In this document: positions 1-14,100 of the stretch, piece after piece | Layout: each line of letters starts with the position of its first letter | How positions within the stretch are numbered: the first letter of the stretch is position 1 | Assembly: GCA_963978905.1 (NCBI GenBank) | Contig: OZ022258.1 | Location: 29,826,716-29,890,715, forward strand | Reading direction: 5' to 3' | Origin: Trichostrongylus colubriformis | Taxonomy: Eukaryota; Nematoda; Chromadorea; Rhabditida; Trichostrongylidae | DNA length: 64,000 bases | Position numbers and translations under genes: made by a program | Notes under the pieces: generated by a model | What the model saw: only the letters and a program-made list of their open reading frames with translations | The model's database searches: none | What the model was told of the DNA's origin: nothing

Positions 1-1403
1 AAATGAAGATCTACCAATGAACGAGCTGGATGATTGTGATTCAAGTTGGATTTGAAGGAAATGAAAGCGATGGAACGACGCGAAAAAAGCGATGGAGCGA
101 GCAAAAAACACAAGGTGAAGTGATCACAGATATGCCTTATCACATACCACAACCACTCAGCAAACAAACAACAAATAAATAAGCCGATCAATCAACCAAG
201 GAATCCTTCGACGGTGCGAAGCGTCGAGAACTCAAAAGTATGCATGTATGTCTGTGTGATGGTGCTGTATGTATATAGGGCTGCAGCCGGTATGAATATG
301 CACGACCATCGTCCTAGCGGAGGGCGGGGTCAACTGTGCCTCATTCTACGGGCGGCTCCTCCCCTGCATATGAAAAGAGGCCGACCGGGTTAATAAATCA
401 ACGACTCTGAAGTTTGTACCTAACGGGTGTGGCTGCGCAACAGGTCTACCACCTTTCGTATTCGGACGCTGAGTTCGTCGCGGTCGGCAGACATGAAAGA
501 GGCGGCAGACAAAAAGTTCAAAGCCTCATATATTCCGAATTAGAAGAACCTGGACACAGTTTTCATTAAAACCCAGAAAAAACTCGGATGAAAAACATCC
601 TCAAATGTTGCCGTGTGACAGAAGCCAGACAGGCGGCTGAGCGTAGGCCCAGCTTCACTTAAGCCGCCTTTACACGCCCACACCATCCAAAAGCTTTTTG
701 AGTTTGCAGACAGAAACGTCTTTTCGGAGGTTATTTTGCAATCTGTTGAAATTTTAAAGATCCATGATACGATACTGCTGTGGTATCTTTATTTGAGACT
801 TTCATACTTCATTGCTATAACCAGTTTGAGAACAGTTTATGGTGCTGTACCACTATAGCATGCTTAACAACAGGCCTTGCATACCTTGCATATCGGTAAC
901 CAGACGTATAATTCTTTGATGTAACATACTTCGGGAGTTGATGAAAACTTGTTGAATGTCGAACGACAGCATGCCTTAACATGAATGTGGTGGGCGCTAG
1001 CACCAGTTTCATGAGCCCGCGCTTGTATATGACGCCATTATTACTTTAGTAACACGATAGTGATGTAAATGCGAGCCACCCTTCAACATTCAACCAGTAA
1101 CCTCCACCTCACCTATCAATTCTTTCGTTGATGTAACAGCCTTGCAAACCAAAGACAAAGGGAGGAGGGAAATGCTGGTTGACGGTATGGGATTACGGTG
1201 GCTTGCAGTTGCCGCATGCACCCACGACACCTTGCCAAAACGTCGAAATTGAATTCATTAGGTTTTAATTGCAAGCACACTTTTTCCTTACGCTTTCGCT
1301 TATTCCACTTAATTGTTCTCTTATTTGTTGCTGTGTGTTGTTTCACTTATTTCACATCATCACCATTCACGAAATACACTCTAGAGTGATGCGAATGTGA
1401 TTC

Positions 1404-1540
1404 GTATACACACCACAGCGTCGCGCTCCGAATCCGGGTTTTCCCCGATTATCGCTTCTTACCTTGAATGTTCGTTGCAAAATGATCATTTCTTTGAACT
1501 TCCTCTTACTTTGGACCCCTTCCGGTTCCTTTAATTCGGG
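1404..1540 (+). repeat. dispersed repeat D3, copy 1
   Basis: Contains the marker words CACAGCGTCGCGC, TCCGAATCCGGG and TCCGGTTCCTTTAA. The same words recur, inverted, at 2400-2525 and in direct orientation at 49275-49410. No open frame is shared, so it reads as a non-coding dispersed repeat. Confidence 0.6.
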
Positions 1541-2399
1541 GCCATCGCTCGGAATGCGCCATGTGCTTAATAAAACTCGACTCAACATGCATGTTTGATG
1601 ACATAAATCTCTTTGAATGCATTCTTGAAGGATTGGAATGGATGTGACAGACTGCGCTCACACATAGCCATATTGGATGATACTGTAGAAAACGGATAAT
1701 GTCGTATTCCGAATGCGGAAGGAATCAGTGAAGCACTTAATGATTGGGATTCATTCAGATACGCCTTTCCTTCGTCGTATACATTAACTCTACTGTTGCT
1801 TTTCTACAGAATCGCTGACAGGTCATTGTCAAGTTGATGTAACCCTGTTTACTCTTCATGGTGGGTTGAAGCAACGGTTAATCTCCTCGGAAACTAGTTC
1901 AGGAATTCTTGAAGTGGGATAGGCTTTAGAAGCGGCTTATCTCTATTCTCAAAAGTATACTCATATACAGCCCCAATGGGCGATTCTGTAGAAGGTGGAT
2001 GTCGTGTGTAAGACACTATTGACATTTTCTATGACACTGCAATGATTTTGAATCAGTATCCTTACCATGTCTAACCACAGTATCAGTGCTGATCTAACAG
2101 TAAGGTCACACATGCAGTACTGGGAACGTGAAAGCAGCAGCTACACCGAGAGTCGCAGAAAGGGTTCAAGTGTTCCTTTTGCATCTGTCAATGCTGATGC
2201 ATTCCACAATGAGCGAAACGACGGCGACGACGAACGAGAATTCTCTATCGTGGAGCTGTCACTGTGAATTTCCTTGATGCTGGCGCTGATCAGACGAGAA
2301 TCGAACCGAAATCGCAAAGGAAAGCGTAAGAACGAATGCGATAAGCTCATTCAAAGCGAAAATGTGCCATATTCCGATTTTAAACAACTGGAGATCTGA

Positions 2400-2525
2400 A
2401 GGAACCGGCAGGGGTCGGGGAAAAGAGGAAGATGGTAAGAAACGATCGTTCGAGGTTAAAAACGGTAATCGGTAGAGGAACCCGGATTCGAAGGCGCGAC
2501 GTTGTGGTCTGTACTCACATCCCAC
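2400..2525 (-). repeat. dispersed repeat D3, copy 2
   Basis: The reverse complement of the family seen at 1404-1540. Shared pieces include the CCGGTTCCTTC end and the ACAACGTCGCGCC start. It is diverged by many substitutions. Confidence 0.6.
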
Positions 2526-5179
2526 GCGCATCGCAACATCATCTTTCAGAGTGGCTCACTGTAGAAGTTGTGATTTGTTGTCTAATGGGTATATTTTATT
2601 CGTCCATGATTATGTGAAAAAAATGAAACAACAAACAGCAGGAAGCAAGTAAAACAATGAATGGAAGAATAAGCGAAAGGTTCAGCCAAGCAAGTTCAGA
2701 AGATGCAGTTGAAAAACTGTGGTTAGGACTTACTATATACTTACCTCGAGATCGCTACTCACACATGAGATTTGTGCACATTTGACATTTTTGTTATTTC
2801 GTTAACATTTCATAGAAGTACCTCAGTTCATCTTCAAATTATAGAAAAAATGGAAAATGGCTGTTAAGGATGGAAATAGTAGTAAAAATTGTGGTTTAAT
2901 CTTCATGCCTTTCATAGTAAATGTTCCTCAATGCTCCTTACAATTAGATTTATGCATCAAAACAGTGTTTTTTCTAAAAGTTTCTAACGGTTTATGATTT
3001 TTTCTAGGAATACTCAGTGTGGAGCGCATAGTATACCCACCAGCCTATCGCAGTCCACACAAGCTTTGAGAAGCTGCAAGCGTCTCGAAACGAGTCAGAC
3101 TCGTCGTCGTCCTGTCGACGACAGAATTATCCTGAATTATGAAGTTATTCGTCTTATAGCTTTATGTGCTAACGATCTCGCACCGTCCATGTTGAAAAAC
3201 TGGCGCAAAGCCGTTCACTGTACTTCTTATGAATGCCCCGAACTGCCGTTGAATTCAATGCCATTCGAGAAAGAACCATGCATCAACTATACCGCTCAGT
3301 GATTCCAGGGCGAACAATAGCCTCAATCATTGCGCTCCTTTCAACTGATTCAGTTCTCTTATTTTATTCGATGACTGAATGGTATAAGAAGACCATCTAT
3401 ATTTTTTCCGCTTGATCCTAGAAAATTATTTGGTCTTAAACAGAAGTAATTATGTAGCTTTGCTCGATCTGGGTTCAAGAAAATGGTATCGTGAGATTCG
3501 ATCGAACTATTCTTCGGTTGGAACCAATGAAGCTCATTTTGCCTAGTAATCGTTGGTGAATGCTGGCGCTGAGCGTCGAGCGGCGCTTGTAGCATAATCT
3601 GGCGCGGGCGCAGCGCTGATGTTCGTTTATGTCAGATGATGGACACTTGAGTAGGCATAGTTTACCACCGATAGCCGTTAAATTATACAAGTACCGACTG
3701 CAGATATCATCAACGCAAGTCTAAACAGTGCGTAATAGATACCATCAACGAGCACATTCGCTCTGGGGACAATGTGTGAGCAAAGAGTATGGTGCAACCC
3801 GCTCATTCAAAGGGGGCGGAAGAGGTACACCAGTGGCAGAGTCTGCGGGTAGTTCAGTGACAGGTGATGACAGGTGATGCAGCTCCCTCCAACATGATTC
3901 GGCAAACGATTACTGAGCAAGTATCGTCCAAGCCAAAAAGAACTTCTGTTCCTCCTGGGTCAGGGAAGTGGAAATGCAGTCTGTTGAAATAGAAACGCTG
4001 TAATCTGTAAGGGCCGCAATCGCAAGCCATTTTGTATCTAAGTCGAATCACAGTCAATGCCACTACGATCACCGGTGGACGTAGAATGCATGGCGCACCC
4101 CAAAACTGATAGACGGCAATCGTTTCTCCATGCTTCAACACTTACAGACCGGCAACAAGAGCATAATACAGATAGAAACATAAAGGACATGACTCCAGAT
4201 GGTTGGCTGACAGTCGAAAGTAACTGTATCAGATCCCGAGCTATGCTTATGACTTCCATGCCTTTCTCAGAAAGCAAGTTCCATTTCAGAAGATTTAAAC
4301 TGGATTTCAGAAGACGAAACCCTACTCCTCTAGAAAACGCGGGGAGACGCGATGACAGTGACCTTACACCGGTTTCGCGCAGAACGACAACCATCTGTCT
4401 GACTGCAAATTACAGACTTTGTCACATCATCATCATCATCTCCTTGTCAAATTAATGTTCGAGGACGCTGTCGAAGTGGTTGGAGGACACCTGCTAGAGC
4501 CCACTCTCATGAATGGGCCAATTTTTGGATTCAGCTAGACACTTCAAATGTTTCTATGTAGTAGTGGAAGGATCAAGAGCTCCCCGAAGTCAAATGTTGC
4601 TCCAAATATAGCAGTTCATCGAACAGCTTTCTCCTATAGTGTTCCTAAGGGTTAACTCAACATCAACATACCAACTGATTCAACAAGTGTGACGGGCAGA
4701 GAAAGCATGGCGTAATGAGAAGACAAGGAAGGCAATTTCAGTAGTGGAATGGTCTGTGCGAAATATGTAGTAGTATTGCTACACAAATCTATGTCAATCA
4801 GAATGAACGAGGAGGTAGATAAGACAAAAGAGCAAAGAGCTAAAGGAGAAAGAAATGAAGGAAATCCTTGAGCAGCACTACAATCGGTGACTAATCTGGT
4901 CGCTAAAGAAACAGAATCTCCTAAGGCAAAACATGTGTATTACCCGTAGCACCACCCTAAGGACGATATTCTACTTCCTTATTAGGCCAGTTCCACTTGT
5001 ATAAAGACTTACATGGAAATTCGGGGCTCTTCAAATCCAGTAATATTTCTGCAGACACGATGTTTCCCGGTGTTGCTTACAGTGGCCCATTTTGTCTCTG
5101 CTCTGTGCCCAGCTCCCAAATGAATAAATGTTTCGTTTAGCAATGCAAACTACAATTCTTTTGATGTTTTTGGTTTTTG

Positions 5180-5606
5180 TTAGCTGATGATTTTCGCCGT
5201 AGCCCGCGATGCGAAATTTACTACATACAAGCATGTTGAGTTATAGGCAGAAGTTTCGCTCTCGGACGGGAGAACCCGCACTTCATGCTTTCCGGGCATA
5301 TGTGCTAATCCGTTACACCACCCAGACCCCTTTTAGCTGAATGGCATATTTACCCTAGCTTAAATGGATATCAAATTCAATATCTATATGAGCTTTCAGC
5401 TTCACGGTTCGATTCCGATGCTGGCCAACCGACTCAGCATGTTATGCCTGTGATAAGCTATGGTAAATATGCTTTTCAGAAGCTGAGCTAAAATGAACAG
5501 GGTCTCGGTAGTGTAATGGATTAGCACGTATGCCCGAAAAGCACGGAGTGCTGGTTTGAGTCCCGTCCGAGACCGAAGCTTTTGCTCATGACTCAGCATA
5601 CTTGTA
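5180..5606. mobile_element. tRNA-like SINE pair, head-to-head inverted arms
   Basis: Two tRNA-like bodies point away from each other: one on the minus strand at about 5259-5330 and one on the plus strand at 5501-5574. They flank a 170-bp spacer. The same arrangement, flanked by the same arm sequence, recurs at 25250-26190, where the spacer is in the opposite orientation. This defines a palindromic repeat with internal polymerase III-type boxes rather than a chance pair of tRNA genes. Confidence 0.8.
5501..5574 (+). repeat. tRNA-like body, probably not a functional tRNA
   Basis: Its 74 nt can fold as a cloverleaf: GGTCTCG pairs with CGAGACC as a 7-bp acceptor stem, and there are A-box (TAGTGTAATGG) and B-box (GGTTTGAGTCC) matches. 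The anticodon loop reads CCGAAAA, so position 33 is C instead of the near-universal U. I read it as a SINE head, not a working tRNA. Confidence 0.65.
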
Positions 5607-7448
5607 GCATGCTATAATGTTGCCATGCTGCAGTTTTCAGCTTCCATTAGATATTTAGAGCAGACAGTCGCAGTACATCAATTACCTGCAATAAACGCGA
5701 ACCAACCCTGCAGAATATGGCTATTTGGATGCTTGGCTTCCAACCAAGATTGGGAACACTTTTTTAGTCGATTGGTGTTTCGGCGTCGTCGCCTTACTCA
5801 GCAGCAGTATGTCAATCATCATAGTCCAATCACATTTTACCAATCTTGGTTGAAGACTGCAGAAAATGTTGTGACCTACTGTAATCAAAACAGTATGACC
5901 GAATTGCTTCTGAAAGTTGTAGTGAGGACTGATCTCCTTAAAGTGGTAGACTGGTCATATCTGATCGTAGTGCGGATTTCGTGAAGCGCCTCCTAACAGC
6001 TACTTCAAGCTGTGGTTAGTCGAATTATCAGTTTTTGCAGTCACTGAAATAGTCAATATCGGCTATTAAAAGCACATGTTCGAATGGCTATGCAGCAGCG
6101 CCCCATAACGTAGCTATTTCGTCTCTGTGCGAATCGCACACCTCCGTTGTGCCAATAAATGAGGATTTGACATATGTTCCATCTATAAGAACGCCATAGG
6201 ATTTATGTCCTAACTCCACCATGTATCATTTCTAACTGCTGCGGCGATTTTTTAGGATGAGAATGTCAAAATTCGATCTCGTCCGATGATGAGCAGACCA
6301 CATAAATCAGCTACTCCAGCAGACGTGTAAAAGACCCGGTTTATGGAGCGGGGTCAGGACACGGAGTATCATGCTTGTGCGTAAATCACCATGGCTCGTG
6401 TCGTGAGCGACCGGTTAAGCTGTCGGTTCAGCCTGATCAATTAAGGGATCATCAGCCAGGTGCGAACAGCAACTGGAGCATATCAACCGGCTACCGTATA
6501 ATAGAACAAGCCTCAAATGGGAACCTCGCAGCCCTGTGCGCATGAATTCCATGAAGCAAACGAAGGGTTCAGAGCTGTTCAGCGCGTGAATCAGGATGAA
6601 AGTAAGCGTATGGGAAACGGGTTCCGTTCCGAACATCTTTGAGGAGGAGCTTAAAGACCGAGTAGAGCTTGCCAGTAGGGTAATATAACATTGCATAGTC
6701 AAATTCTTTCCGGATGGATGAGAGTGCTGTCACGGTCACAGCATCGCCTTAGCCCCATACTTGTTCTTATCGCGAGCATCTGAACATTCAATTGCTTAAA
6801 ATAGACAAAAAGAACTTGACATCGTTGTGAATCATAAAATGATACAGCAAAAAATAACAACATTTTGTAAAAATGACCATCGGCTTCTGCCCTTTTGTCC
6901 AAATCTTTGGACCTCATTCGGAGTGAATAGTATGCTGGAACCTTCATTTAGCGTTGAGAAAATGGTGGGCTGGGTTCAGTCGCTATTCGAAGAGATCTTG
7001 TTCAATAACTCTTACTGTGATCGCAGTTGTAGTGACGACATCAACGATCACGACCATTTGCATTAAATCATACAAATCGTGGTTCAGCTGTTAGGTAACC
7101 GGTACATTTTATCAAGCATCATGTGTTCCATTTGTGTCCTCTCTGAGATCTTCCGAGGTGTTCGCATAGATAAAATAATATTGTTCGCGGTGGTAATGGT
7201 GATAGTGGGTCAAAGTGGTTGGTGCCACTCTTTCTAGTTCTGTTCAGAATCATGGTGGTATGTGAATGCGGTTTGGCTTGCGGGCACCACTCGATGCACA
7301 GTTCTGTTCTAGTACCAACCACTCACCCTGCAGGGTGGGAGACTTGATCGGCCTAGGCGGGCATTGATGCAGGATTTGAGTGTGTGCAAGTGAGAGTGTG
7401 CACTCACTGTCATTGCACCACTTCCGCCCAACAAATTTGAGCTATATA
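5607..7448. other. unassigned, no supported gene
   Basis: Contains a 119-codon plus-strand open frame at 5625-5984 and other short frames, but none has recognisable domains or splice partners. No repeat boundary could be fixed here. Confidence 0.5.
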
Positions 7449-8190
7449 CAGGGGGTGCCAAAAAAAAAGTAATTTTGCCCACGGCTCACATCTGCCAATT
7501 TTACAAAACGTAGGGAAACGAAAGAGATAAAGGTATTGGGGCAAAACATTCCCGAAATGTTCCTCTAAAAGCAGGAACAAGCTGTGGCTCCTCACATTCA
7601 TGTTCATAAAAATATGGAGGTTTCATTCGGCGCAGTCGGGCTTCGGAGTACCTACATTTAAAAATTCGCTAAAAACAGTGGAGCCAAGCTCCGTGGTAGG
7701 TCTTTTGTGGGAAGCTTCCTGAGGGTTGACCCTTCGGTTCTTGGAAGTCACAGAGCCCCTGCTGCTTGGACAAGGCTGCTATGATCCAAAGTATCATTTT
7801 CATGCCTCAAATCCGCCTCCGGAGGGGTTTCAGTGGTAGGGGAACGTTTTGGCTCTTGGAAACGAAGGGCGCTGGGAACCCGGGAAAAACGCAATGTTAA
7901 AGAACACCATCCGGTATGAATCCCCTTAGGTACCAAGATTGAACGGACGTCAGCAAGGTTGTGAAAGAGGGCGAAGAAATTTCGGATTTCGCCCAGTTGA
8001 GGTGATACATCTTGTTCAGTCTTTCCTTGCTCCCGTTTCTGCTCGTGCAGGAGGCTGCCACGGAGTATAGTGATAGAGTTGGGTCTGCTCTTGATTCTGG
8101 AGATGAGAATACTTCAATAGAATTTACTGTAGTTTGGCTAAATGGGGTCGAAAGTGGAGGAGACAAAATTACTTTTTTTGGCACCCCCTG
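7449..8190. mobile_element. MITE family M7, copy 1 (TA target site)
   Basis: A 742-bp element bounded by TA and with terminal inverted repeats starting CAGGGGGTGCCAAAAAAA and ending the mirror TTTTTTTGGCACCCCCTG. It carries no intact transposase. A diverged second copy lies at 31753-32448. The TA duplication and CAG-type ends place it with Tc1/mariner-type non-autonomous elements. Confidence 0.85.
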
Positions 8191-11100
8191 TATATGTAAT
8201 ACCCATTTCTATCTTTTCATCGGATGGCGACATGCTGCTCTTGTTTGGGCTGCACTAATCTTGAGAGGTTATAGAAAGTGTTGAGTGGGTCAATACACCT
8301 TCTTCATTATCATAAACTGAGAAACAGCAAGGTGTTAAATCAATATATAATAGTAACTTCAAACTAGCACCTGGTAGTTGAACCTAGTTCTGGTTTCTCA
8401 GTACTTTCAACAGCTCGTTGATATATAGCCTATATACATGTCTCCATCGCTCTAAAACAATGTGAAGTCCTTACCAAACGAGATGTCACTCAAGCATTTC
8501 TGTAACCGTTCATAGGGCTTTGAAAAGGCTCCTACTAGAAATAAGTGGCATTTGCCCTGAGGCAAGCAACTTTAAGGCAGGCCACATGATGTATAAAGGA
8601 GAGGTATACCAAGTGTTAAGGATGGAAATCGAATTTTGAGACATCACCAGCCCGCTATCATTGATGTGGCTGTGAGGACTTTTGACCTCGCTTAAGAGCC
8701 CACTCATTTCGCTCTACAGTCGACCTCGTCAAACCTCCCACGCTTACCTGCGTCGAAACAGAAGAATCGCACACGCGCAATGCCAGTAACATAAAAGCGG
8801 CTCCGCAATCACTTGATCATCGGCGCCAAGGAGGGAGTAAAACGAGAATTATTGTTACTGCCTTAATCGCTCAGATCAGGCGCCATTTGGTCGGAGGTGG
8901 TGAAATGAAACCGTTAGAAGGGACAGATCGATCGGCGACAAGCAATAATACCGACTATCCTTCAGTTCAGACGAGATAAATATAATACCAAGAGAAATAA
9001 GGTCATGAGTGAAGGTTTGCAAAGGAGTAGCTCCTGCGGATCGCAGTCTTACAGATGCTGATGGAATTTTATACTGTCAGTGTATTTTGGGTATACGACA
9101 AGGCGACAATAAATTCTCTCACCAAGAATGCATCAGGAATAAGCTCGCCAGTCAAAACGGACTCAGTGCTGGCGACAGAATAAGACCATCCGTGCCTCCC
9201 ACCACTTTTTACTTTTCGTACTGATCCTAGAGGCATGCAGTAACGTGTTTGCAATAAGGTGCACTTTCATTCACGTACTGATTAAAAAAGTTGAGAAAAC
9301 AACAGAAGTCAACAGTGATGGCCATCCGAACGACGGCTAAATCTTAAAAAAGGAGAGACGATTGTGGGCTAATAAGTTGAATTGAACAATTAATTGTGGA
9401 TCTGCACTCGCTAAGCTAACTTCCGCAGATGGTTGTTCAAAGGACTTTAGCTAAATATGAGATCGGGTGTGTTAGTTCTGTTATCCAAAACAGAGCACTC
9501 GAGGATAAAAGCCACAGACATGTAGAAGATCCAGATTCACAGATGCTGATCTTCTTCTTCCTATTATACGGAATAGGGCAAGTACCATGGTGCAATCGGC
9601 TATCTCTATGATGCCATATTTAATTCACACATTGGTCACTTTTTCAATCCTCGCAACGGTTTTTCGCTCTCCTGATCGACTGTACCAACTTTCAGATGGT
9701 CAACAAGATCTATGAAACACAACATCTGCAACGCATCAAACTCATGGCCATAATCCAAGGAAAGCATGAACAAAAAGCCATTTTGTTTCATCAGTTCAAT
9801 CCAATTTTCTTAAAAATTCACAGTATTCCACAGCCACAGAGCGATAGTAGGGCTGCTACCACCGAGAAAAGGAGTGGAATCTACGGCAATAGAAAGAGAC
9901 AGTAGAAGGAAGATAGGATGAGCTCAATAGTTTATTGAGTGTGGAAACTTTGAGAAAGATGTGTTAGAGAGAGAATTGCGGAGGCGACTGGGGAGTGCTT
10001 GAACATCCGTAAGTGGCTGTAGAAAAACTGATATTGAAGCGTTCTCCAACAATCTTCGCTTTCAAACTGTGCCTTATCAGTACGTCCAAAGGAGGTCATT
10101 CGCTTAGCAGGCAATTTTCAAACTGTAATCATGGTTCTGAGTTCATGTTACACATAGAGTTAAGGAAAAATAGTTATGAAACCTGTAGAAAGTAAAGGAA
10201 AGAAGGATCGATCGGTGAGGATGCGACAAAGGGTCTGCAAACGGCTAGCGCAAAAAGCGAAAAGGGAGGTCACAAGCGATGCTTCGAGAATCGGGTTCAG
10301 ATGCCCTTTACGTATCAGTCAAAATGGGCTAAACAGATTCCACTTAGAAATATTCTCCTCAGACAACAGCAACTGACTGAGGAAGTGATTGTTACGACAC
10401 GGCAATTACAACCCACTTGTGCCGCGATCTGCCAGATGATTGAGCACCCATAGCTGAAAGATCGACGCGAAGACAGTCCGAGCGGAGACCTGTGGGGAAC
10501 TACGAACTAGAGCTTTCATCGTTCTAATGAACTCGTCAATGGATACGAATTCGGAGCTTGTGAATGAACTCCCTTGAAACATGGCATTTTGACTTAATGA
10601 GTCTTCTAATGCCCTTTCTTAAAAAAATCCATGATCCCAATTTGTACTGACAAACATTTGCGAGAGTTGAGTTGGATATAAACCAAGCGAATTCCACGTT
10701 TTGCGAAATTTAATCGGAACGCCAACTTCAGCATTACTGAAGTTTGCAAAAAGCTTAGTAAAAGGCAACCTTTTCAAAATCAAATGCCACATGGATCATG
10801 TCTCGTCACACTCAAGTCACTCAGGCTAAACCTCACAAAATCAACGTCTCAATAAAATACAGTCACTTTCAGCACTGTTACAGCTGTTCAAAACTACATG
10901 TGTGATTTCTTCTAGAGCCGAGGTTGTGGGTGAGATTTTGCAAGAGGGGCGGGGATCTGATCATATTTACAAAGACCAAGGCCACATCAGAGGTCATGCT
11001 TCGCCGCGGATTGTCTACGTTACGCAAACGGAAATTAGCCGAGGAAATTAGAAGGTAGATGGGAGACGAAGAGGCTCGAATGAGGTGCTGAAGTGGATGA

Positions 11101-14100
11101 GGGATCATCAGCCCATGGTCAAAGAGAGGATTAGTCAAAAACGAAAGAATATCCCGTAAGCCGTTGGCGAACCTCGCCATGAGACCGGTAATTTTACTGC
11201 TATCACGGGGCTGGAAAAGATCGTTTAACACGGAGGAGGGAGCCCGTTATCAGAAATGGAAGACGGTAAGAGATGATTCAAAGAAGGTCGAAGAAGTCCC
11301 GGAAGAGAAAGCTTTCGAAAGGAGTTGTGAGTAAATTGAACGTGGAGCTTGTTTCTATTAAGACAGTGTGACTGCTGATCTGCAAAAAGAACCTCCGAGC
11401 TCAGAGTTCGGGTCAATCCAGACGATATGAGATGGTGAAGAAATTGATTGACGTCTACATATATATGTAACTTATGTGTGGCTGAATTGCTCCGTTCTCA
11501 CCGGAAAAAAAACCTTTTCGTTGTTGTAAATGGAATAATTCGTGCGGGTTGGAACCATGGAGGGCCTTCAGGAAATAAACACAAATAGTGTTATATGGTA
11601 ATATAAAGAAACGGGATAGTATGCGCAAATGCGAGATCAACCAGCAGCTCCAAAAATGTAAGATCCTTCGACGATCTCGCGTTTAATCGAAGTTTGTAGG
11701 TCAGTATTGAGTGATTAGCGCAGCCAAGTTGTAACTAAAAGTTTCCGAGATGTAAGGATGCGCCTAAGTGTCCATTGTGCAGATGGAGGAGTAGCTGGCC
11801 TAAAGGTGGCCGCAATAAAACCGTGTGAAGCACTACACGGACATCTACATATTCAAGCTATCCACTCAGGCACCGGCCACCTAACAGAAGAGTGCTATCT
11901 TTTCACAGTTACGGCACATGATTTTTTATTTCAAGAACTTATTACACATTCTCTTCTTTTCAGTGACAGCCGGAATTCCATTAGTCAACTCATAAAATTC
12001 GACGATATGAGGTAGTACAGAAATAATGTTGCTCCTATGCAGACCCGTCTAAAATCAAGTTTTCGTGCAGGCAGCTGAACAGATCCGAGATATACATCGC
12101 CTCCTGCTGGATAGACTTCCATCGTTAAGCGAAAGGTACAGCCGGACAATACAGGTTGGGCCATGGATAAAATTTTATGACGAGCATGAACTTGGATTGC
12201 AACATTTCAGCTTTTGAAAGTTCATTAAAATCGTTGCAATCTGCTTAAAAAAGAGTCAAGACTGGTACAAATAAGGAAAGAAAAAATCGATTATGGGATC
12301 CGCAAATTATTCCATAAGCGACTGTTTGGGTTCAAGAAGGTCAAATACTCCCTCTGTCAAGAAAAAACCACACGCAGAGAGGAAGGCACATTTCGAGGCA
12401 AAAGAAGTTTTCCATGCTATTTTTAGGATTCTACGCTAGTCTGTGCATCAGGACTTCCCAACTGGGTCATCGGACCACGTCGGTCAGATCTCAGCGGTAC
12501 ACGTCCCTTGCTGTCCAGCTATACTGAGTCAATCCACAAACGAATCGGAACAATTTACAACGGCACCATCGAAGCACAAGTCGCGCGCAATGACCGGACT
12601 TGCATGACCCGGTGACCAGTTGGACACAATCTTCAGTGTGTGGGGTTTCCGAAAAATGAGCACCTTGCTTCAGGCTTCTCCAGAAAGTGAGTGCGTCATT
12701 GACCGCATGTCACTTCACGTATCATGGATCCGCATGGCCTCTGGATAATGCGAAACATTGCTAAACTCGTCCGCAGAGAATCATATGTTCGAATTACGGT
12801 CCAATGCTCAAACTTTTTGGCCATTTCCTTTCGATTATCTTCAGTGTAGCATGCCCCTATAGGCTATCACTGGTTTTACCTTCGACAGGTATCGGAGCAA
12901 TCGAACTGTCCCCCGCGTTGCCTTTGAAACCCTCACAGCATCCCTCAGCAAGTATAGTCCTATTCCGCTGTGACGATGTGCTGCAAGGATGAATCAAGGT
13001 TCTGTTGAATAGAAGTAAAGAACACATCAAAGGTTTGCACAGAAAATTCCCTAGAAGGGAAGAAGAAAGGGTGAGTCAGCGACTTCACTGGTGAATATCA
13101 GGGTTACGAAGGTAAAAGTAAATAAAAAAGTCACGTATAAAATAACTCCAGTCAACAGTGTTGAGAAGGTGTGGGTTGAGAAGAGCTCCAACCACATCTT
13201 CTCATTTTGCGAACCCATCGATAAATCCTTGAAAAAGTAAGCTAATAACGCCCCTGGGGCTGTCAGTGCATGAGGCGGTTTGCGCTAACCTTCGACAAAA
13301 CTGCCAGTCCCCTCAGTCAAGTGACACGGTCCTGCAAACATATGGCATCGCCTGATACTGACGCTCCACACACGCTAGCTTTATGTTATTTAGATATCGC
13401 AAGACGACGGATCGTAAGGATCGCTCGTGGAACGTACGCGCACGCAATTGTCGCTCATTAGACATTAATGACGACGTATGGTTATGTGACGTGACGTTCA
13501 ATCATTGTAATGGGCACATCAGGAACCAGCAGAAGCCTGTAAGCTTAGGCGTAACTAATGTGATACCTTAGGTGTGCTCCTACGACAAGCTCATCAACAA
13601 AAAATATGCTAGGATCAAAATTACAAGTGCGTTCTAGTTCTTTGTCAGTAGAGGGAAAAACAGAACGAATTTTCGAAAACCCACGAAACAAAGCCCATTC
13701 TGTTGTCACATTCCCATTCGCAGAATTATAGGGGCACCAAATTTCCGCAACCTCTAGGGAGCTTTTGACAAGACGTACGAATGGTAGTTTCAATGATTCA
13801 TTGTTTCAACACATATAAATAAGCGCTATTTCCCCTCATAGGGCCACGAGATCAATTTAGTTCGATGCCTACCTAGACCAACTGAGCCTTCATCATTTTT
13901 GGATGAGTGGATTGGTATTACATTTATTGAGAAGACAAAAAGTGATTTTTAGGCTGAACGAGCGTGATTAAGTAAATCACATCGCATCCCAATACCACTA
14001 CGATTCTAAATGGAGAGAAAATTTGTGACCTATCCGCAAAATGGTACCTACCTCATACCGAGTATTTCTTTAATTTACGGAACATAAGGATGGGACTTGG

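Larger units (their letters stand above)
1..5179. other. unassigned, no supported gene
   Basis: No exon chain or known domain could be supported on either strand. Short open frames overlap on both strands without splice context. The stretch holds two copies of a small dispersed repeat (1404-1540 and 2400-2525) and a short CAT microsatellite at 4425-4440. The GC-richer first 650 bases look repeat-like but could not be assigned. Confidence 0.5.

Noticed and set aside
4425..4440. CAT microsatellite
   Set aside because: Only about five units; not informative.
4038..4455. Overlapping open frames of 132 (plus) and 118 (minus) codons
   Set aside because: Both strands are open over the same stretch, no domain is recognised, and neither has exon partners.
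5501..5574. Functional tRNA gene
   Set aside because: The cloverleaf is possible, but U33 is replaced by C, the anticodon differs between copies (GAA against GGA), and the unit is part of a repeated palindrome, so it is listed as a tRNA-like SINE head.
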